DNA of 64,000 bases from F-183 sp964627455 (GTDB lineage Bacteria > Acidobacteriota > Terriglobia > Bryobacterales > Bryobacteraceae): contig CAZVKC010000004.1 of NCBI GenBank assembly GCA_964627455.1, positions 97,904-161,903 of the forward strand, written 5' to 3'. How positions within the stretch are numbered: position 1 is the stretch's first letter; the number at the start of each line of letters is the position of its first letter. The notes below the pieces were generated by a model. The model was not told the DNA's origin. It saw only the letters and a program-made list of their open reading frames with translations, and searched no databases. Of the stretch, positions 1 to 8,865 are shown piece by piece. The translations under genes were made by a program, and so were the position numbers.

Positions 1-1
1 G

Positions 2-370
2 GGCAACTTCAATCGCACGGCGTTGCTATGGGCGTTGATGAAGAGCCAGGGTGCGCGGCCCGCCCATTGGCTTCCCGGCACAGGCGTTGGCGCGGTCCGC
101 GAAGGCGATCGCCTGTACCTGCATCTGAACGCCAAGGCCGCCACGACAGTCCAGTTCGACTTCGCGCGACACCGGCGTGTCCTGAACCTCGACCGGAATT
201 ACGCGCGCCTGAACGAGTTCCCCGAATGGTACACGGTGGACGAGAACAGGCTGTACCGCTTGCACCGTCCCAATGAAGAGGGCCGGATCCTGCTCGGATC
301 CGAACTCATTGCGGGAGTTCCTCTCGCTCCGGGAGACTGGCTGCTGGAGCCGGTTCTTCCAAAGCCGTAA
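2..370 (+). CDS. C-terminal part of an unidentified protein (5' end outside window)
   Basis: The reading frame is open from the first bases and ends at a TAA at 368-370, giving about 122 residues of a longer protein. I do not recognise the family. The visible part is soluble, rich in aromatic and Arg residues (for example LDRNYARLNEFPEWYTV) and looks like a beta-rich C-terminal domain; no membrane segment or catalytic motif is visible. Its last 65 bases overlap, convergently, the 3' end of the cytochrome b gene on the other strand. The missing 5' part would be needed to name it. Confidence 0.5.
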   Translation, partial: GNFNRTALLWALMKSQGARPAHWLPGTGVGAVREGDRLYLHLNAKAATTVQFDFARHRRVLNLDRNYARLNEFPEWYTVDENRLYRLHRPNEEGRILLGSELIAGVPLAPGDWLLEPVLPKP

Positions 371-1079
371 CCGGCGACTGTTCCGCAACCTGTGCGGCGA
401 GATGCGCGGACGACTCCGAGAACGACAACTCCTCAGCAGCTTCGTGATGTTCCCGATACCAGCGCCGGTAGTGGTGCTTCGCCCATTGCCGGTCCACGAA
501 TCCTGAGATCATGCCCTGCAACCCCGGCCGGCCGCTGCGGCTGAGCAGCGCCATGAACAGATGTCCCAATACGAGCGGCGTCGCGAGCAACGCCATGAAG
601 AAGTGCAGCAGCCAAGAAAGCACGGCGACGTGCGTGATCCAGATCAGTAGGCCCGTCAGGACGTACAGCGGGTACGTCACCAGCAGCACCATGAAGTTCA
701 GCTTCTCGGCCGCGTTGAACTTGCCCTGTTCCGGTAGCCGGATCCGGTCGGAGATGGCGGCGAGCAGCATCAGCGACAGCCACTTGATGTCGTCGAACAT
801 CCAGGTCCACGCCTGGCGAATGTTATAGAAATGGACCCGGAAATCGCCCCGGCTGTGCAGAGCCGCCAGTATCGGCAGCACGATCAGCGCAATGCCGGAA
901 ATGCGATGCACCCAGGAAAAGAGGTCTCGGTAGGGGCGGGTCCGGTCGGGGTTGTAGATCGCCACCAGGACCAGCGCCGTGAAGTAGGACACCAGGAACG
1001 GCAGGGCGATCGCCCAGTGCATCAAGCGTTCCGACCGGGCAAATCGCAGGATCTTCGTATTTGGCGCCGAGGGAGCCAT
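306..1079 (-). CDS. Membrane cytochrome b (formate dehydrogenase gamma-like / b561 type)
   Basis: Probable di-heme b-type cytochrome of 257 residues that would pass electrons between a partner dehydrogenase and the quinone pool. Four hydrophobic segments are visible. Candidate heme-ligand histidines lie in ERLMHW near the N-terminus, in WVHRISG, in AALHSRG and in LLHFFMALL/LGHLF. The Arg/His-rich stretch HHYRRWYREHHE follows the last membrane segment. The ATG at 1079 was chosen because upstream in-frame sequence is Arg-rich and unlike the family. No catalytic partner is adjacent; the formate dehydrogenase in this window (37-42 kb) is of the soluble NAD type, which does not need such a subunit. 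A role with another dehydrogenase, or a b561-type function, is equally possible. Confidence 0.7.
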   Translation of the reverse strand: MAPSAPNTKILRFARSERLMHWAIALPFLVSYFTALVLVAIYNPDRTRPYRDLFSWVHRISGIALIVLPILAALHSRGDFRVHFYNIRQAWTWMFDDIKWLSLMLLAAISDRIRLPEQGKFNAAEKLNFMVLLVTYPLYVLTGLLIWITHVAVLSWLLHFFMALLATPLVLGHLFMALLSRSGRPGLQGMISGFVDRQWAKHHYRRWYREHHEAAEELSFSESSAHLAAQVAEQSPVTALEEPAPAASLPEREELPQ

Positions 1080-1126
1080 ATAGAAGAGGGGCTCCCTCGC
1101 CACCAAAAAATATAGGCGCGATCGCC

Positions 1127-1255
1127 TTAGGACCCGCCGCGCTCCGGCCGTCCGTCCTCGCGGTCGTCGCGATCCACCCAATCCTCGCGGTTTTCCCGCT
1201 TCTTCTGCTCTTCGCGCGCCTTGCGCTCTTCGCGTTCTTCCTGACCGTCGGCCAT
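1127..1255 (-). CDS. Small highly charged protein, 42 aa
   Basis: A 43-codon frame from ATG (1255) to TAA (1127), too short for routine ORF calling. The product begins MADGQEEREERKAREEQKK, is almost entirely Glu, Arg, Lys, Asp and Gln, and ends in PERGGS. It has no hydrophobic core and would be a single charged helix or disordered. It lies 47 bases upstream of the cytochrome b gene on the same strand, so the two could be cotranscribed. Its upstream GAGAG is only a weak ribosome binding site. Function unknown; it could also be a chance ORF. Confidence 0.45.
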   Translation of the reverse strand: MADGQEEREERKAREEQKKRENREDWVDRDDREDGRPERGGS

Positions 1256-1315
1256 GCTCTCAGTGTGTCACACGCCCGCCGGGATGCGGATTTTCACACT
1301 CCAAACCTTGCCATG

Positions 1316-2170
1316 TCACACGCTGATCACCGGACACGGCGACTCGCGAATGATCGAATACGCGCCAGTGTGGAGGCGTCCGGGTTCGTGTCCGCCCGGC
1401 CGGCTCCGCCCGATGATCAGGACATCCGCCTCCAGCCTCCGGGCTTCCTTCGCGATCGTTCGCGCCGGATCCCCGCGGCTGACCACGACCTTGCAGTCGG
1501 CGTCCAGCCGGTACAGCAACTCCCGTGCCGCGGCGTCCGCGATCTCCCCAATATGCAGGATCCACTGGGGATCCACGAATTCGACCTCGGGTAGCGCGTG
1601 AACCGCCGTCATCGTCGCCTGGAAAGCCTGCGTAAACTGCCAGGCCCAGTCCGCGACGCACTCGCTGCCGGGATTGAGATCGAGCGCGCACACGACATGG
1701 TGCACCGGCTTCCAATCCGTCGCGGGTTCCGCCAGATGGGCGCCGGTCCAGACCGGACAATGGGCGTCGTGCAGCACCTTCGCCGTGACGGATCCGAGCA
1801 GGAACCGCCGGAACGGCCCATAGCCGTGGGTCGCGATCATGATCAGATCCGGCTCCTCCTGCTTGGCGAACTCGGCGATCTGCCCGGCGGCATCGCCAAT
1901 CGCCACGCGACGTTGAACCGTAACCCCTTCAAAAATGTCGGCAGCCCAGTGCTCCAGCTTCTCCTGCCGGAACGCTTCCATCGACTGGATCCAGCCATAA
2001 TCCACCGGGCCGCCGAATTCTCCGCCGTAGTAAATGGGCTCATACGGCGGGATCACGTGCAGCATCGTGACTGCGGCGCCGAACCGCTGCGCCAGCGCTG
2101 CGCACTGTTTTGCCACGCCCGCCCCTTGTTCCGAGAAGTCCACGGGCAGCAGAATCCTGGAGATTCGCAT
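1316..2170 (-). CDS. Universal stress protein with two tandem Usp domains
   Basis: Cytoplasmic stress protein of 284 residues with two Usp (PF00582) domains, about 1-140 and 150-284. Domain 1 starts MRISRILLPVDFSE and carries a nucleotide-binding-type segment, HGYGPFRRFLLGS. Domain 2 has the equivalent IGRSRPGGHEPG and ends in the typical CPVISV strand. The ATG at 2170 follows a good AGGGAGA ribosome binding site. The zinc ribbon gene just upstream (31-base gap, same strand) is probably cotranscribed. Tandem Usp proteins usually bind ATP or AMP and respond to starvation or redox stress. The exact trigger cannot be read from sequence. Confidence 0.9.
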   Translation of the reverse strand: MRISRILLPVDFSEQGAGVAKQCAALAQRFGAAVTMLHVIPPYEPIYYGGEFGGPVDYGWIQSMEAFRQEKLEHWAADIFEGVTVQRRVAIGDAAGQIAEFAKQEEPDLIMIATHGYGPFRRFLLGSVTAKVLHDAHCPVWTGAHLAEPATDWKPVHHVVCALDLNPGSECVADWAWQFTQAFQATMTAVHALPEVEFVDPQWILHIGEIADAAARELLYRLDADCKVVVSRGDPARTIAKEARRLEADVLIIGRSRPGGHEPGRLHTGAYSIIRESPCPVISV

Positions 2171-2201
2171 AATGTTCTCCCTTTTGCAGGCTGACCCGGA
2201 A

Positions 2202-2402
2202 CTATGCTTCGTGCTGATCGCCGACACCGACCAACTCGGTTTCGTTGTACAGGAACTCGGAACGGCCTTCTTCAATGTGTCCGCAGTTCGGGCAAGTGAT
2301 CTCGACCCGTGTTCCTTCCTTGTCGAGATAGACCCAGATGGCGTCCGCGCTGCAAGCCGGACAGAGGGTCTCACCCTGGGTAACTTCCTTGCTGAATTTC
2401 AT
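2202..2402 (-). CDS. Small zinc ribbon protein, 66 aa
   Basis: A 66-residue protein with two Cys pairs, CPAC near residue 14 and CPNC near residue 37, spaced as in a zinc ribbon, followed by an acidic tail. An AAAGG ribosome binding site precedes the ATG. It sits 31 bases upstream of the universal stress protein gene, probably in the same transcript. No enzymatic domain is present. A metal-binding structural or regulatory role is likely but not demonstrable. Confidence 0.75.
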   Translation of the reverse strand: MKFSKEVTQGETLCPACSADAIWVYLDKEGTRVEITCPNCGHIEEGRSEFLYNETELVGVGDQHEA

Positions 2403-2505
2403 GGCAGCGACCTTTCTGTATCCGCCGATGATTCACGATGCACGTTGACGGCCAGATCCCGGATCTGAAAGGCCTCTGCCACCTGAAGCTCCAGGCAAGA
2501 CGACA

Positions 2506-3261
2506 TCAGTCGTTTTGCTCGAGGACTTCTTCGAGCGTGTCCGCCAGGATGAACTCGTCAAAGTAAATCGTATCGACCGAGGGTTTGTGAGGACTCCGGT
2601 GTATGCCAGGCTGGCAGAAATACACCGACTCCGGACCCTTGGTCTTTACGCGTTTATCGAGCGCTGGTTTCCCGTCGAACCACAGCCGGACGTTTCCCTT
2701 TTCCGCATCCTCTGACCAGTGAATGTGCATCGCCAGATGGTGCCATTTGCCGGTCGCGAAGTCGGCTTCCCACAAAACACCGTTGCGGCCGAGGTTCCCC
2801 GTGCCGTAACGGATGACGGTCCCGCCGTCTGCCTTCGGCTCCACCCACCACGTCATGACGTTGTTGTAGCGAGGCGGCGGATTGCCTTCCCAATAGAAGA
2901 AATTGTCGCGATCCTTCGGCGCTTCCGCCATGTACAGATAGAACGACATGTACGTGTCGGAACCCTCTTCGACCGTGATCCTCGGCCCGCCGACTTGCAC
3001 CCGCAGTTGTTGCGCGTTGAAGACATCGTCCTCGTGAATCGTGAACTTTCCCGCATACTTTCCGATGCGCACGACGTCCGTCACCACCTGCACATTGCGA
3101 GGCGTCGCGTTGCGTCCGCTGGTTCCGGTCTGGCTCCATTCGCTGAGATCGCCCGTCTCGAATCCTGCACGAAACAGGATCTTTCCATGCGCGGCGATTC
3201 CAGTCACAATCCACAACAGGCAAAGTGCTTTCGACACGAAATCCAGTGTGCCACAAGGCAT
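2506..3261 (-). CDS. Secreted polysaccharide lyase-like protein (heparin lyase I fold)
   Basis: A 251-residue protein with an N-terminal signal sequence (ALCLLWIVTGIAAHG) followed by a single beta-jelly-roll domain resembling the polysaccharide lyase family PF14099. Typical features are the start FRAGFETGDLSEW, the aromatic-rich middle (MTWWVEP, GKWHHLAMHIHWS) and the late segment VDTIYFDEFILAD. It probably acts outside the cytoplasm on acidic polysaccharides. The substrate is not deducible. It is divergent from the carboxylesterase with only 35 bases between starts, so the promoters must overlap. Confidence 0.7.
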   Translation of the reverse strand: MPCGTLDFVSKALCLLWIVTGIAAHGKILFRAGFETGDLSEWSQTGTSGRNATPRNVQVVTDVVRIGKYAGKFTIHEDDVFNAQQLRVQVGGPRITVEEGSDTYMSFYLYMAEAPKDRDNFFYWEGNPPPRYNNVMTWWVEPKADGGTVIRYGTGNLGRNGVLWEADFATGKWHHLAMHIHWSEDAEKGNVRLWFDGKPALDKRVKTKGPESVYFCQPGIHRSPHKPSVDTIYFDEFILADTLEEVLEQND

Positions 3262-3296
3262 CCGTTATAGACTGGAACTTCCCCAAGAGGATGCCT

Positions 3297-4892
3297 ATGC
3301 GGACCTTGCTTGTCTTGTCGATGACTTTCTCCCTCTCTTTTGCCGCCGACCGCGTCAAGGTCGCCAACGGCGTACTGGAGTCGACCACGCCTGCTGTCAA
3401 TGGCGTTCGTGCTTTCAAAGGGATTCCATTTGGACAGCCCCCGGTCGGCGACCTGCGCTGGCGTGAACCGCAACCGGTGAAGAACTGGTCCGGCGTGCGC
3501 AATGCCGATCAGTTTGGACCACGCTGCATGCAGCGCACCGCGCCCAACGCGGACTATTGGTTCCGTAGCAACGGCATGAACGAGGACTGCCTTTACCTCA
3601 ACGTCTGGACCCCGGCGAAGTCCGGCAGCAAAGAGCGCCTGCCTGTGCTTGTTTACATCTTCGGTGGCGGCTTCCAGAATGGCGATGGATCCGAACCTCG
3701 CTATGACGGCGCGAACATGGCGTCCAAAGGCATCATCGCCGTATCGGTCAACTACCGGACCAATATCTTCGGCTTCTTCTCGCATCCCGAGTTGACCAAA
3801 GAGTCGCCGCACCACGCCTCCGGCAACTACGGCCTGCTCGATCAGGTCGCCGCGCTGCAGTGGGTGCAGAAGAATATCGCGGCGTTCGGCGGAGATCCCA
3901 AGCGCGTGACCATCGCCGGTGAATCCGCCGGATCGATTTCGGTCAGCGCGCTGATGGCGTCGCCGTTGTCGAAGAACCTGATGGCCGGCGCGATCGGCGA
4001 AAGCGGAGCCCTGATCTCGACACTGCCTCCGCGCGCGCTTGCAGAGACGGAGAAGGACGGCGAGCAGTTCGCCTCCGCAGCCAATGCCGGATCGCTTGCC
4101 GCCCTACGCGCGATGTCCGCGGAACAGATTCAGGACCTCGCAGCCAAAGGTGGTCCCGGACTTCGGTTCCGTCCCAATCTCGACGGCTACTTCCTTTCGA
4201 AAACTCTGGTCGACATCTTCACGGCAGGCGAACAAGCCAAGGTCCCGCTGCTCGCCGGTTCGAACACCGAAGAGATGCCGGCGCGCGCTGTGCTGGGTCC
4301 GGCCGAACCGACTGCTGAGAACTTCGCCGCCGCGATTCGCAAACTCTACGGCGATCGTGCCGACGGCGTGCTGAAGGCTTATGCCGGTTCGACGCCCGAA
4401 GAGATCCTGCAGGCAGCGACGGATCTTGCCAGCGCCCGCTTCATCGGCCACGGCACGTGGAAGTGGACCGAACTCCACCTCAAGACCGGCGGCAAGCCCG
4501 TCTATCGCTACATGTACGCGCATCCGCGTCCCAAGTACACGCCGCAAGGCGGTGACGCGGCCGCACAGCCCGCTCCACCTGCCGCGAGCGGACCCTCGAT
4601 TCCGCGCGGCGCCTCGCATTCCGCGGAAATCCAGTATGTGATGGGGAACCTCGACCTAGACAAGCGTTACGCCTGGGAAGCCGCGGATCGCAAGGTATCC
4701 GAAGTCTCCCAGGCCTATTTCGTGAACTTCATCAAGACGGGGAATCCCAACGGCTCGGGACTTCCGGAATGGCCCGCCTACACGGATCCGGGTTTCCAGC
4801 GCATGCGCCTCGAAGTGAATTCGCATGCGGAGAAGGAACCGGAGCGTCCCCGCTACATGGCGCTGGACGCGGCCGTGGTTCCCTGGCAGTAG
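3297..4892 (+). CDS. Secreted type-B carboxylesterase
   Basis: Serine hydrolase of the type-B carboxylesterase family (PF00135), 531 residues, hydrolysing carboxylic esters, probably outside the cytoplasm. A signal peptide starts MRTLLVLSMTFSLSF. The nucleophile is Ser210 in GESAGS, the acid is Glu325 or Glu326 in SNTEE, and the base is His441 in GASHSAEI. The oxyanion region IFGGGF is present. ATG 3297 was preferred to ATG 3291 because AAGAGG lies six bases upstream of it. The length fits the family. Natural substrate unknown; acyl or aryl esters of plant matter are plausible for a soil saprophyte. Confidence 0.9.
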   Translation: MRTLLVLSMTFSLSFAADRVKVANGVLESTTPAVNGVRAFKGIPFGQPPVGDLRWREPQPVKNWSGVRNADQFGPRCMQRTAPNADYWFRSNGMNEDCLYLNVWTPAKSGSKERLPVLVYIFGGGFQNGDGSEPRYDGANMASKGIIAVSVNYRTNIFGFFSHPELTKESPHHASGNYGLLDQVAALQWVQKNIAAFGGDPKRVTIAGESAGSISVSALMASPLSKNLMAGAIGESGALISTLPPRALAETEKDGEQFASAANAGSLAALRAMSAEQIQDLAAKGGPGLRFRPNLDGYFLSKTLVDIFTAGEQAKVPLLAGSNTEEMPARAVLGPAEPTAENFAAAIRKLYGDRADGVLKAYAGSTPEEILQAATDLASARFIGHGTWKWTELHLKTGGKPVYRYMYAHPRPKYTPQGGDAAAQPAPPAASGPSIPRGASHSAEIQYVMGNLDLDKRYAWEAADRKVSEVSQAYFVNFIKTGNPNGSGLPEWPAYTDPGFQRMRLEVNSHAEKEPERPRYMALDAAVVPWQ

Positions 4893-4895
4893 GAC

Positions 4896-5876
4896 CTACG
4901 AGAAGCCGTGCTGCTTGCGATGATGCGCGGCGTCGTATCGCTGCGTCGTCTTGAAATGCTCGTAACGGCCGTCTCCCGCGACATCCTTCAACCGGGCGCT
5001 GAGTGTCTGTAATTCGGCGCCCGTCATCGGCTTGAAACTCCGCGCAATCGCCAGCGCGCGGTTGAGGTCTTCCATGTTGGCAAGACCCACCACCTGCGTG
5101 CTGATCGGCTGCGACAGAAAGTACTTGTAGCATTCCTCGACCGTCACGACGTTATCGCGCAGCATGTTGCCGTCGCCGCCGCATCCCTTCATGCCGATCA
5201 CGCCGACGCCGCGCTTGGCGCACTCCGGCATCACTTCGTGGCGGAAGCTTTCAAACCGGTAATCCATCACGTTGTTCGGCATTTGGCATGCGTCCCACGC
5301 GAAGTTGAGCGCCAGCATCTTGCGGTGGATCCGTGGATGCTTGTGTCCGGTGAAGCCGATGAAGCGGATCTTGCCCTGCTTCTTCGCCTCCATCGCCGCA
5401 CGCAGGCCGCCCTTCTCCATGATGAATTCCGGATCGTTGTAGTAGTTGCACTCGTGGAACTGCCACAAATCGATCACATCGGTCTTCAACCGGCGCAGGC
5501 TGTCCTCGAGATGCTTCATCGCGCCCGCATAATCGCGGTCGCAGACCTTCGTCATCAGAAACACCTTCTTGCGATAGCCGTCCATCGCCAGCGCCTTGCC
5601 CATCACTTCTTCCGCGCGGCCATCGTGATAATCCCACGCGTTATCCATGAACGTGATGCCGTTGTCGATCGCCGCGTGAACGAGGCGAAAGGACTCACTC
5701 TCCTCTTTGGGACGCGCCTGATGGTGGCCGCCCAATCCAAGAATGGACACCTGCACGCCGGTCTTGCCCAGTGGGCGCGTCGGAACGCCGGAAGCGGAAG
5801 GTTGCGATTGCACCGATTCGGCGAGCGGCAACGCCGCCGCGGCTGTGGTGATGAAGGTTCGTCTCGAGGATGTCAT
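4896..5876 (-). CDS. Tat-exported aldo/keto reductase
   Basis: NAD(P)H-dependent aldo/keto reductase (PF00248), 326 residues. A twin-arginine signal (SSRRTFITTAAAALP) indicates export in folded form. After it come the family N-terminus RPLGKTGVQVSILGLGG, the Asp-Tyr region FMDNAWDYHDGRAE, a catalytic Lys region MTKVCDRD and the His segment DLWQFHECN. The C-terminal helical tail is long. It converges with the carboxylesterase (3-base gap). Acidobacterial genomes of this group carry many such exported paralogues; the substrate is unknown. Confidence 0.85.
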   Translation of the reverse strand: MTSSRRTFITTAAAALPLAESVQSQPSASGVPTRPLGKTGVQVSILGLGGHHQARPKEESESFRLVHAAIDNGITFMDNAWDYHDGRAEEVMGKALAMDGYRKKVFLMTKVCDRDYAGAMKHLEDSLRRLKTDVIDLWQFHECNYYNDPEFIMEKGGLRAAMEAKKQGKIRFIGFTGHKHPRIHRKMLALNFAWDACQMPNNVMDYRFESFRHEVMPECAKRGVGVIGMKGCGGDGNMLRDNVVTVEECYKYFLSQPISTQVVGLANMEDLNRALAIARSFKPMTGAELQTLSARLKDVAGDGRYEHFKTTQRYDAAHHRKQHGFS

Positions 5877-5932
5877 GGTGGCCGTGGATCTCCTGCTGCT
5901 GTTGGTTCACGGCCATTGTATTCCAGCAATGA

Positions 5933-6391
5933 TTATGCCGGCGGCACCACAAAGGTCCGCGAAACCAGATCCTTCAATACGGACGTGGACTTCGGATGCC
6001 GATCGATGTACGGCCAGCCACCGGCCCCGAGCACATCGAAAACATTATTGTTCAGCGACACGAGCATGAACGCGGTTTCGGGCGCGTAGGTCCCGCTGGT
6101 CGAGATCTTGCTGACGTGCCCATCCTGTATGCCGCCTCGTCTCTGCTGAAACAGCTTGATTGCTACGGTAAGCGGGTCGCTGGGACTCCCGGTGTACGGT
6201 GCGCCAGGTACGACGGCGTTGTAAATCGCGCGATCCTCGTTCGAGATCGTCGACTTCATGTTCGCGCCCTTGCAGGCAAACGCCAGCTGCACCAGGTGCA
6301 CATCCTCCATCTTGTTCGGCGAGCCGAGTCCGACGTTCGCGTCGACGTTCCAATAAAACCGCCCTGAGCTTAATACGATTCCGGATGCCAT
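5933..6391 (-). CDS. Hypothetical protein, 152 aa
   Basis: Begins at ATG 6391 (MASGIVLSSGRFYWNVD) after a good GGAGGA ribosome binding site and ends at 5933. I do not recognise the family. It has no signal peptide or membrane segment; it is rich in small, aromatic and Asn residues, with SLNNNVFDVLGAGGW near the C-terminus. The frame runs open much further upstream, but that part is antisense to the Gfo/Idh gene and is not used. It is divergent from that gene with 99 bases between starts. Confidence 0.6.
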   Translation of the reverse strand: MASGIVLSSGRFYWNVDANVGLGSPNKMEDVHLVQLAFACKGANMKSTISNEDRAIYNAVVPGAPYTGSPSDPLTVAIKLFQQRRGGIQDGHVSKISTSGTYAPETAFMLVSLNNNVFDVLGAGGWPYIDRHPKSTSVLKDLVSRTFVVPPA

Positions 6392-6490
6392 GTAAGTTCC
6401 TCCGCACCCACATGCGAAGATTCCACGCAAAACCTGTCGTCCTTCAAACGAAAAACTTTCATGTATGCTGTAGGCGGAGTACCTACCGAC

Positions 6491-7696
6491 ATGAAGCCAG
6501 CACTCGTTGACCGGCGGCGTTTCCTCGCTGCTGCCGGAGCGGTTGCGGCGGCATCCCACCTCAACGCCGCCAACGATCAGATCCAGATCGGACTCATTGG
6601 AACCGGCGCCCGCATGCGCGACCACTTCAACGAATTGGGACGCCTGCGGCAGAGCCACCGCTTCACCATCACTGCCGTTTGCGATGTCTACCGGCAGAAT
6701 CGCGAAGCCGCTGTGGCGCGGATCGAGAAGGAGTACGGCACGAAGCCCCGCGCCACCACGCGCTACCAGGATCTTCTCGCCTCGAAGGACGTCGACGCGG
6801 TCATCATCGCCACGCCGGACTTCTCGCATCCGATCATCCTCGAAGCCGCGGTGAAAGCGGGCAAGGATGTCTATGTCGAAAAGCCCTTCGCGACGGATCT
6901 GCCATCCGCGCGCTCGGCCTTTCTTGCCGCGAAAGCCAGCAAATCCGTGGTGCAGGTCGGATCCCAACGCCGCAGCGATCCCGGCTTCATTGCCTGTGCG
7001 AAGCGGATCCAGAGCGGCATCCTCGGCAAGATCACGCGCATCGACATCGACAATCATTTTCAGGAAGCCCGCTGGCGGCGCGACTTCCACATGATCCAGC
7101 CGGCGGATATCGATTGGGAAGCCTTTCAAATGAGCGGCAGCATTCAGAAGCCGTTTGATCCGCGCCTCTTCCGCGAATGGCAGTTGTTCGAAGAGACCAC
7201 CAACGGTATCCCCGGTTTGTGGATGAGCCACTTCATCGATCTCGTTGCGTGGTATCTCAACGATCCGTATCCGAAAGGCGCTGTATCCAACGGAGGCGTG
7301 TATCTCTGGAAAGACGGCCGCCGCACATCCGATGTCTTCCACACGCTCGTCGATTACAACGACTGCCTCGTCAGCTTCGCGATGAGCCTCACCAACGCGA
7401 GCACGCCTCGCAATCTCTGGTATGGCGTCAAAGGCACGCTCGATGCGAACGCGCTCAAGATCTCCGGGGCCGGATCGCGCGATCCCGGCCGCATCACGGA
7501 AGAAATCAGGATCGAACCCGAAGCCGGCATCGAGTCGCACATGGCGAACTGGTTGAACTGCATCCGCACCCGCACCGAACCGCGCGCCAACGTGCAAGCC
7601 GGATTCTCGCACGCCGTCGCTGGTGTTCTATCGAGTGAAGCGCTCCGCCTGCAACGCCGCGTGACCTTCAACGCGCAAACCCTGGAGATGGCATGA
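6491..7696 (+). CDS. Tat-exported Gfo/Idh/MocA family oxidoreductase
   Basis: NAD(P)-dependent sugar-type oxidoreductase, 401 residues. A twin-arginine signal (DRRRFLAAAGAVAAA) is followed by a Rossmann domain with IGLIGTGARMRDHF, the conserved VYVEKPFATD and a C-terminal GFO_IDH_MocA domain with WYGVKGTLDANALK. The start at 6491 was preferred to 6461 because GGCGGAG lies upstream and the Tat motif then sits at the N-terminus. It overlaps the next gene by four bases (ATGA), so the two are translationally coupled. The downstream enolase-superfamily enzyme and DUF6807 protein suggest a small catabolic operon for a sugar or sugar acid. Confidence 0.88.
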   Translation: MKPALVDRRRFLAAAGAVAAASHLNAANDQIQIGLIGTGARMRDHFNELGRLRQSHRFTITAVCDVYRQNREAAVARIEKEYGTKPRATTRYQDLLASKDVDAVIIATPDFSHPIILEAAVKAGKDVYVEKPFATDLPSARSAFLAAKASKSVVQVGSQRRSDPGFIACAKRIQSGILGKITRIDIDNHFQEARWRRDFHMIQPADIDWEAFQMSGSIQKPFDPRLFREWQLFEETTNGIPGLWMSHFIDLVAWYLNDPYPKGAVSNGGVYLWKDGRRTSDVFHTLVDYNDCLVSFAMSLTNASTPRNLWYGVKGTLDANALKISGAGSRDPGRITEEIRIEPEAGIESHMANWLNCIRTRTEPRANVQAGFSHAVAGVLSSEALRLQRRVTFNAQTLEMA

Positions 7697-8865
7697 ATCG
7701 TCGTCAACTGCTGGCACTCCCGTTCGCTGCGACTCTGCTCCGTGCAGGAACGAAGAGTCCGCCAGTGCGCAAAGTGGAAGTCTTTCCGCTGCGTTACCCG
7801 GTCACGTCGTACTTCCGCTTCTTCACCAAGCCCGAGCGTCCGGCGATCTTCGTCAAGATCACCTGCGAAGACGGGACCTTCGGCTGGGGACAGAGCGTCC
7901 CGATCCAGACCTGGAGTTACGAGACTTTCGAATCCGCAACCAGCGCGCTGCGCGACTACCTCGCGCCCGCCATCATCGGACGGAACCCCTTCGATCTCGC
8001 CGGTGCACATGCGGCGATGAACAAGGCGATCGCGCCGTCGTTCTCGACCGGCATGCCGATCGCAAAGGCCGGCATCGACCTCGCGCTGCACGACCTCATC
8101 GGCAAACTCACCGGCAAGAACATCTGCGAACTCTGGGGACGTCAGCCGCTCGAACGCATCGTCCTCAGTTGGACCGTCAACGCGCGCACCTTGGACGAAG
8201 CCGCCGCTCTGGTCGACGAAGGCCGCAAGAAAGGCTACAAGCACTTCAACATCAAGGTCGCGCCCGATCCGAAGTTCGACGTCGAACTCGCAAAGACGGT
8301 CCGCCGCCTCGCTCCGCCCGATAGTTTTCTCTGGGCCGACGCGAATGGCGGTTACGATACGGCGACGGCGCTGCAGACTGTTCCCAAGCTCGCAGCAGCC
8401 GGCGTGAACGTTCTCGAACAACCGGTCCCGGCAAACCGCCTCTCGGGATTCGCCGAAGTGAAGAAGCAGGGCGCACTGCCCATCCTGCTCGACGAAGGCG
8501 TCGTCTCGTCAGCGGACCTCCTCGAGTTCATCAAACTCGGGATCCTCGACGGCGTCGCCATGAAACCCGCACGTACTGCCGGTCTCTTCGATGCGCGCCG
8601 CCAGGTGGAGATTCTCGAACAAGCCGGACTCCTGTTCCTCGGCAGCGGACTCACGGATCCGGACACATCACTCGCCGCGTCACTGCTGCTCTACGGCGCC
8701 TATGGGTTGAAGTTCCCCGCGGCGCTAAACGGCCTGCAGTTCCTGGCCGGGTCATTCCTGAAGACGCCGTTCCAACTCGTCGACGGCGCCATCGAAGTTC
8801 CCAAAGGCGCCGGCTTGGGCGTCGAAATCCTGGAGGATAAGGTTCGTGAAGCTTCGCGCATGTAG
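7693..8865 (+). CDS. Mandelate racemase / muconate lactonizing enzyme family protein
   Basis: Enolase-superfamily enzyme of 390 residues that abstracts the alpha-proton of a carboxylate, typically for sugar-acid dehydration or racemisation. The N-terminus MNRRQLLALPFAATLL resembles a short Tat signal. Visible active-site segments are the Lys region FNIKVAPD and the metal ligands Asp in WADANGG, Glu in VLEQPV and Asp/Glu in LLDEGV. It is coupled to the upstream oxidoreductase and overlaps the next gene by 20 bases. Substrate specificity cannot be read; a sugar acid or cis,cis-muconate-like compound is possible. Confidence 0.85.
   Translation: MNRRQLLALPFAATLLRAGTKSPPVRKVEVFPLRYPVTSYFRFFTKPERPAIFVKITCEDGTFGWGQSVPIQTWSYETFESATSALRDYLAPAIIGRNPFDLAGAHAAMNKAIAPSFSTGMPIAKAGIDLALHDLIGKLTGKNICELWGRQPLERIVLSWTVNARTLDEAAALVDEGRKKGYKHFNIKVAPDPKFDVELAKTVRRLAPPDSFLWADANGGYDTATALQTVPKLAAAGVNVLEQPVPANRLSGFAEVKKQGALPILLDEGVVSSADLLEFIKLGILDGVAMKPARTAGLFDARRQVEILEQAGLLFLGSGLTDPDTSLAASLLLYGAYGLKFPAALNGLQFLAGSFLKTPFQLVDGAIEVPKGAGLGVEILEDKVREASRM

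Noticed and set aside
5933..7612. 559-aa minus-strand ORF
   Set aside because: Only 5933-6391 has its own start, ribosome binding site and protein-like composition; the rest is antisense to the Gfo/Idh gene.
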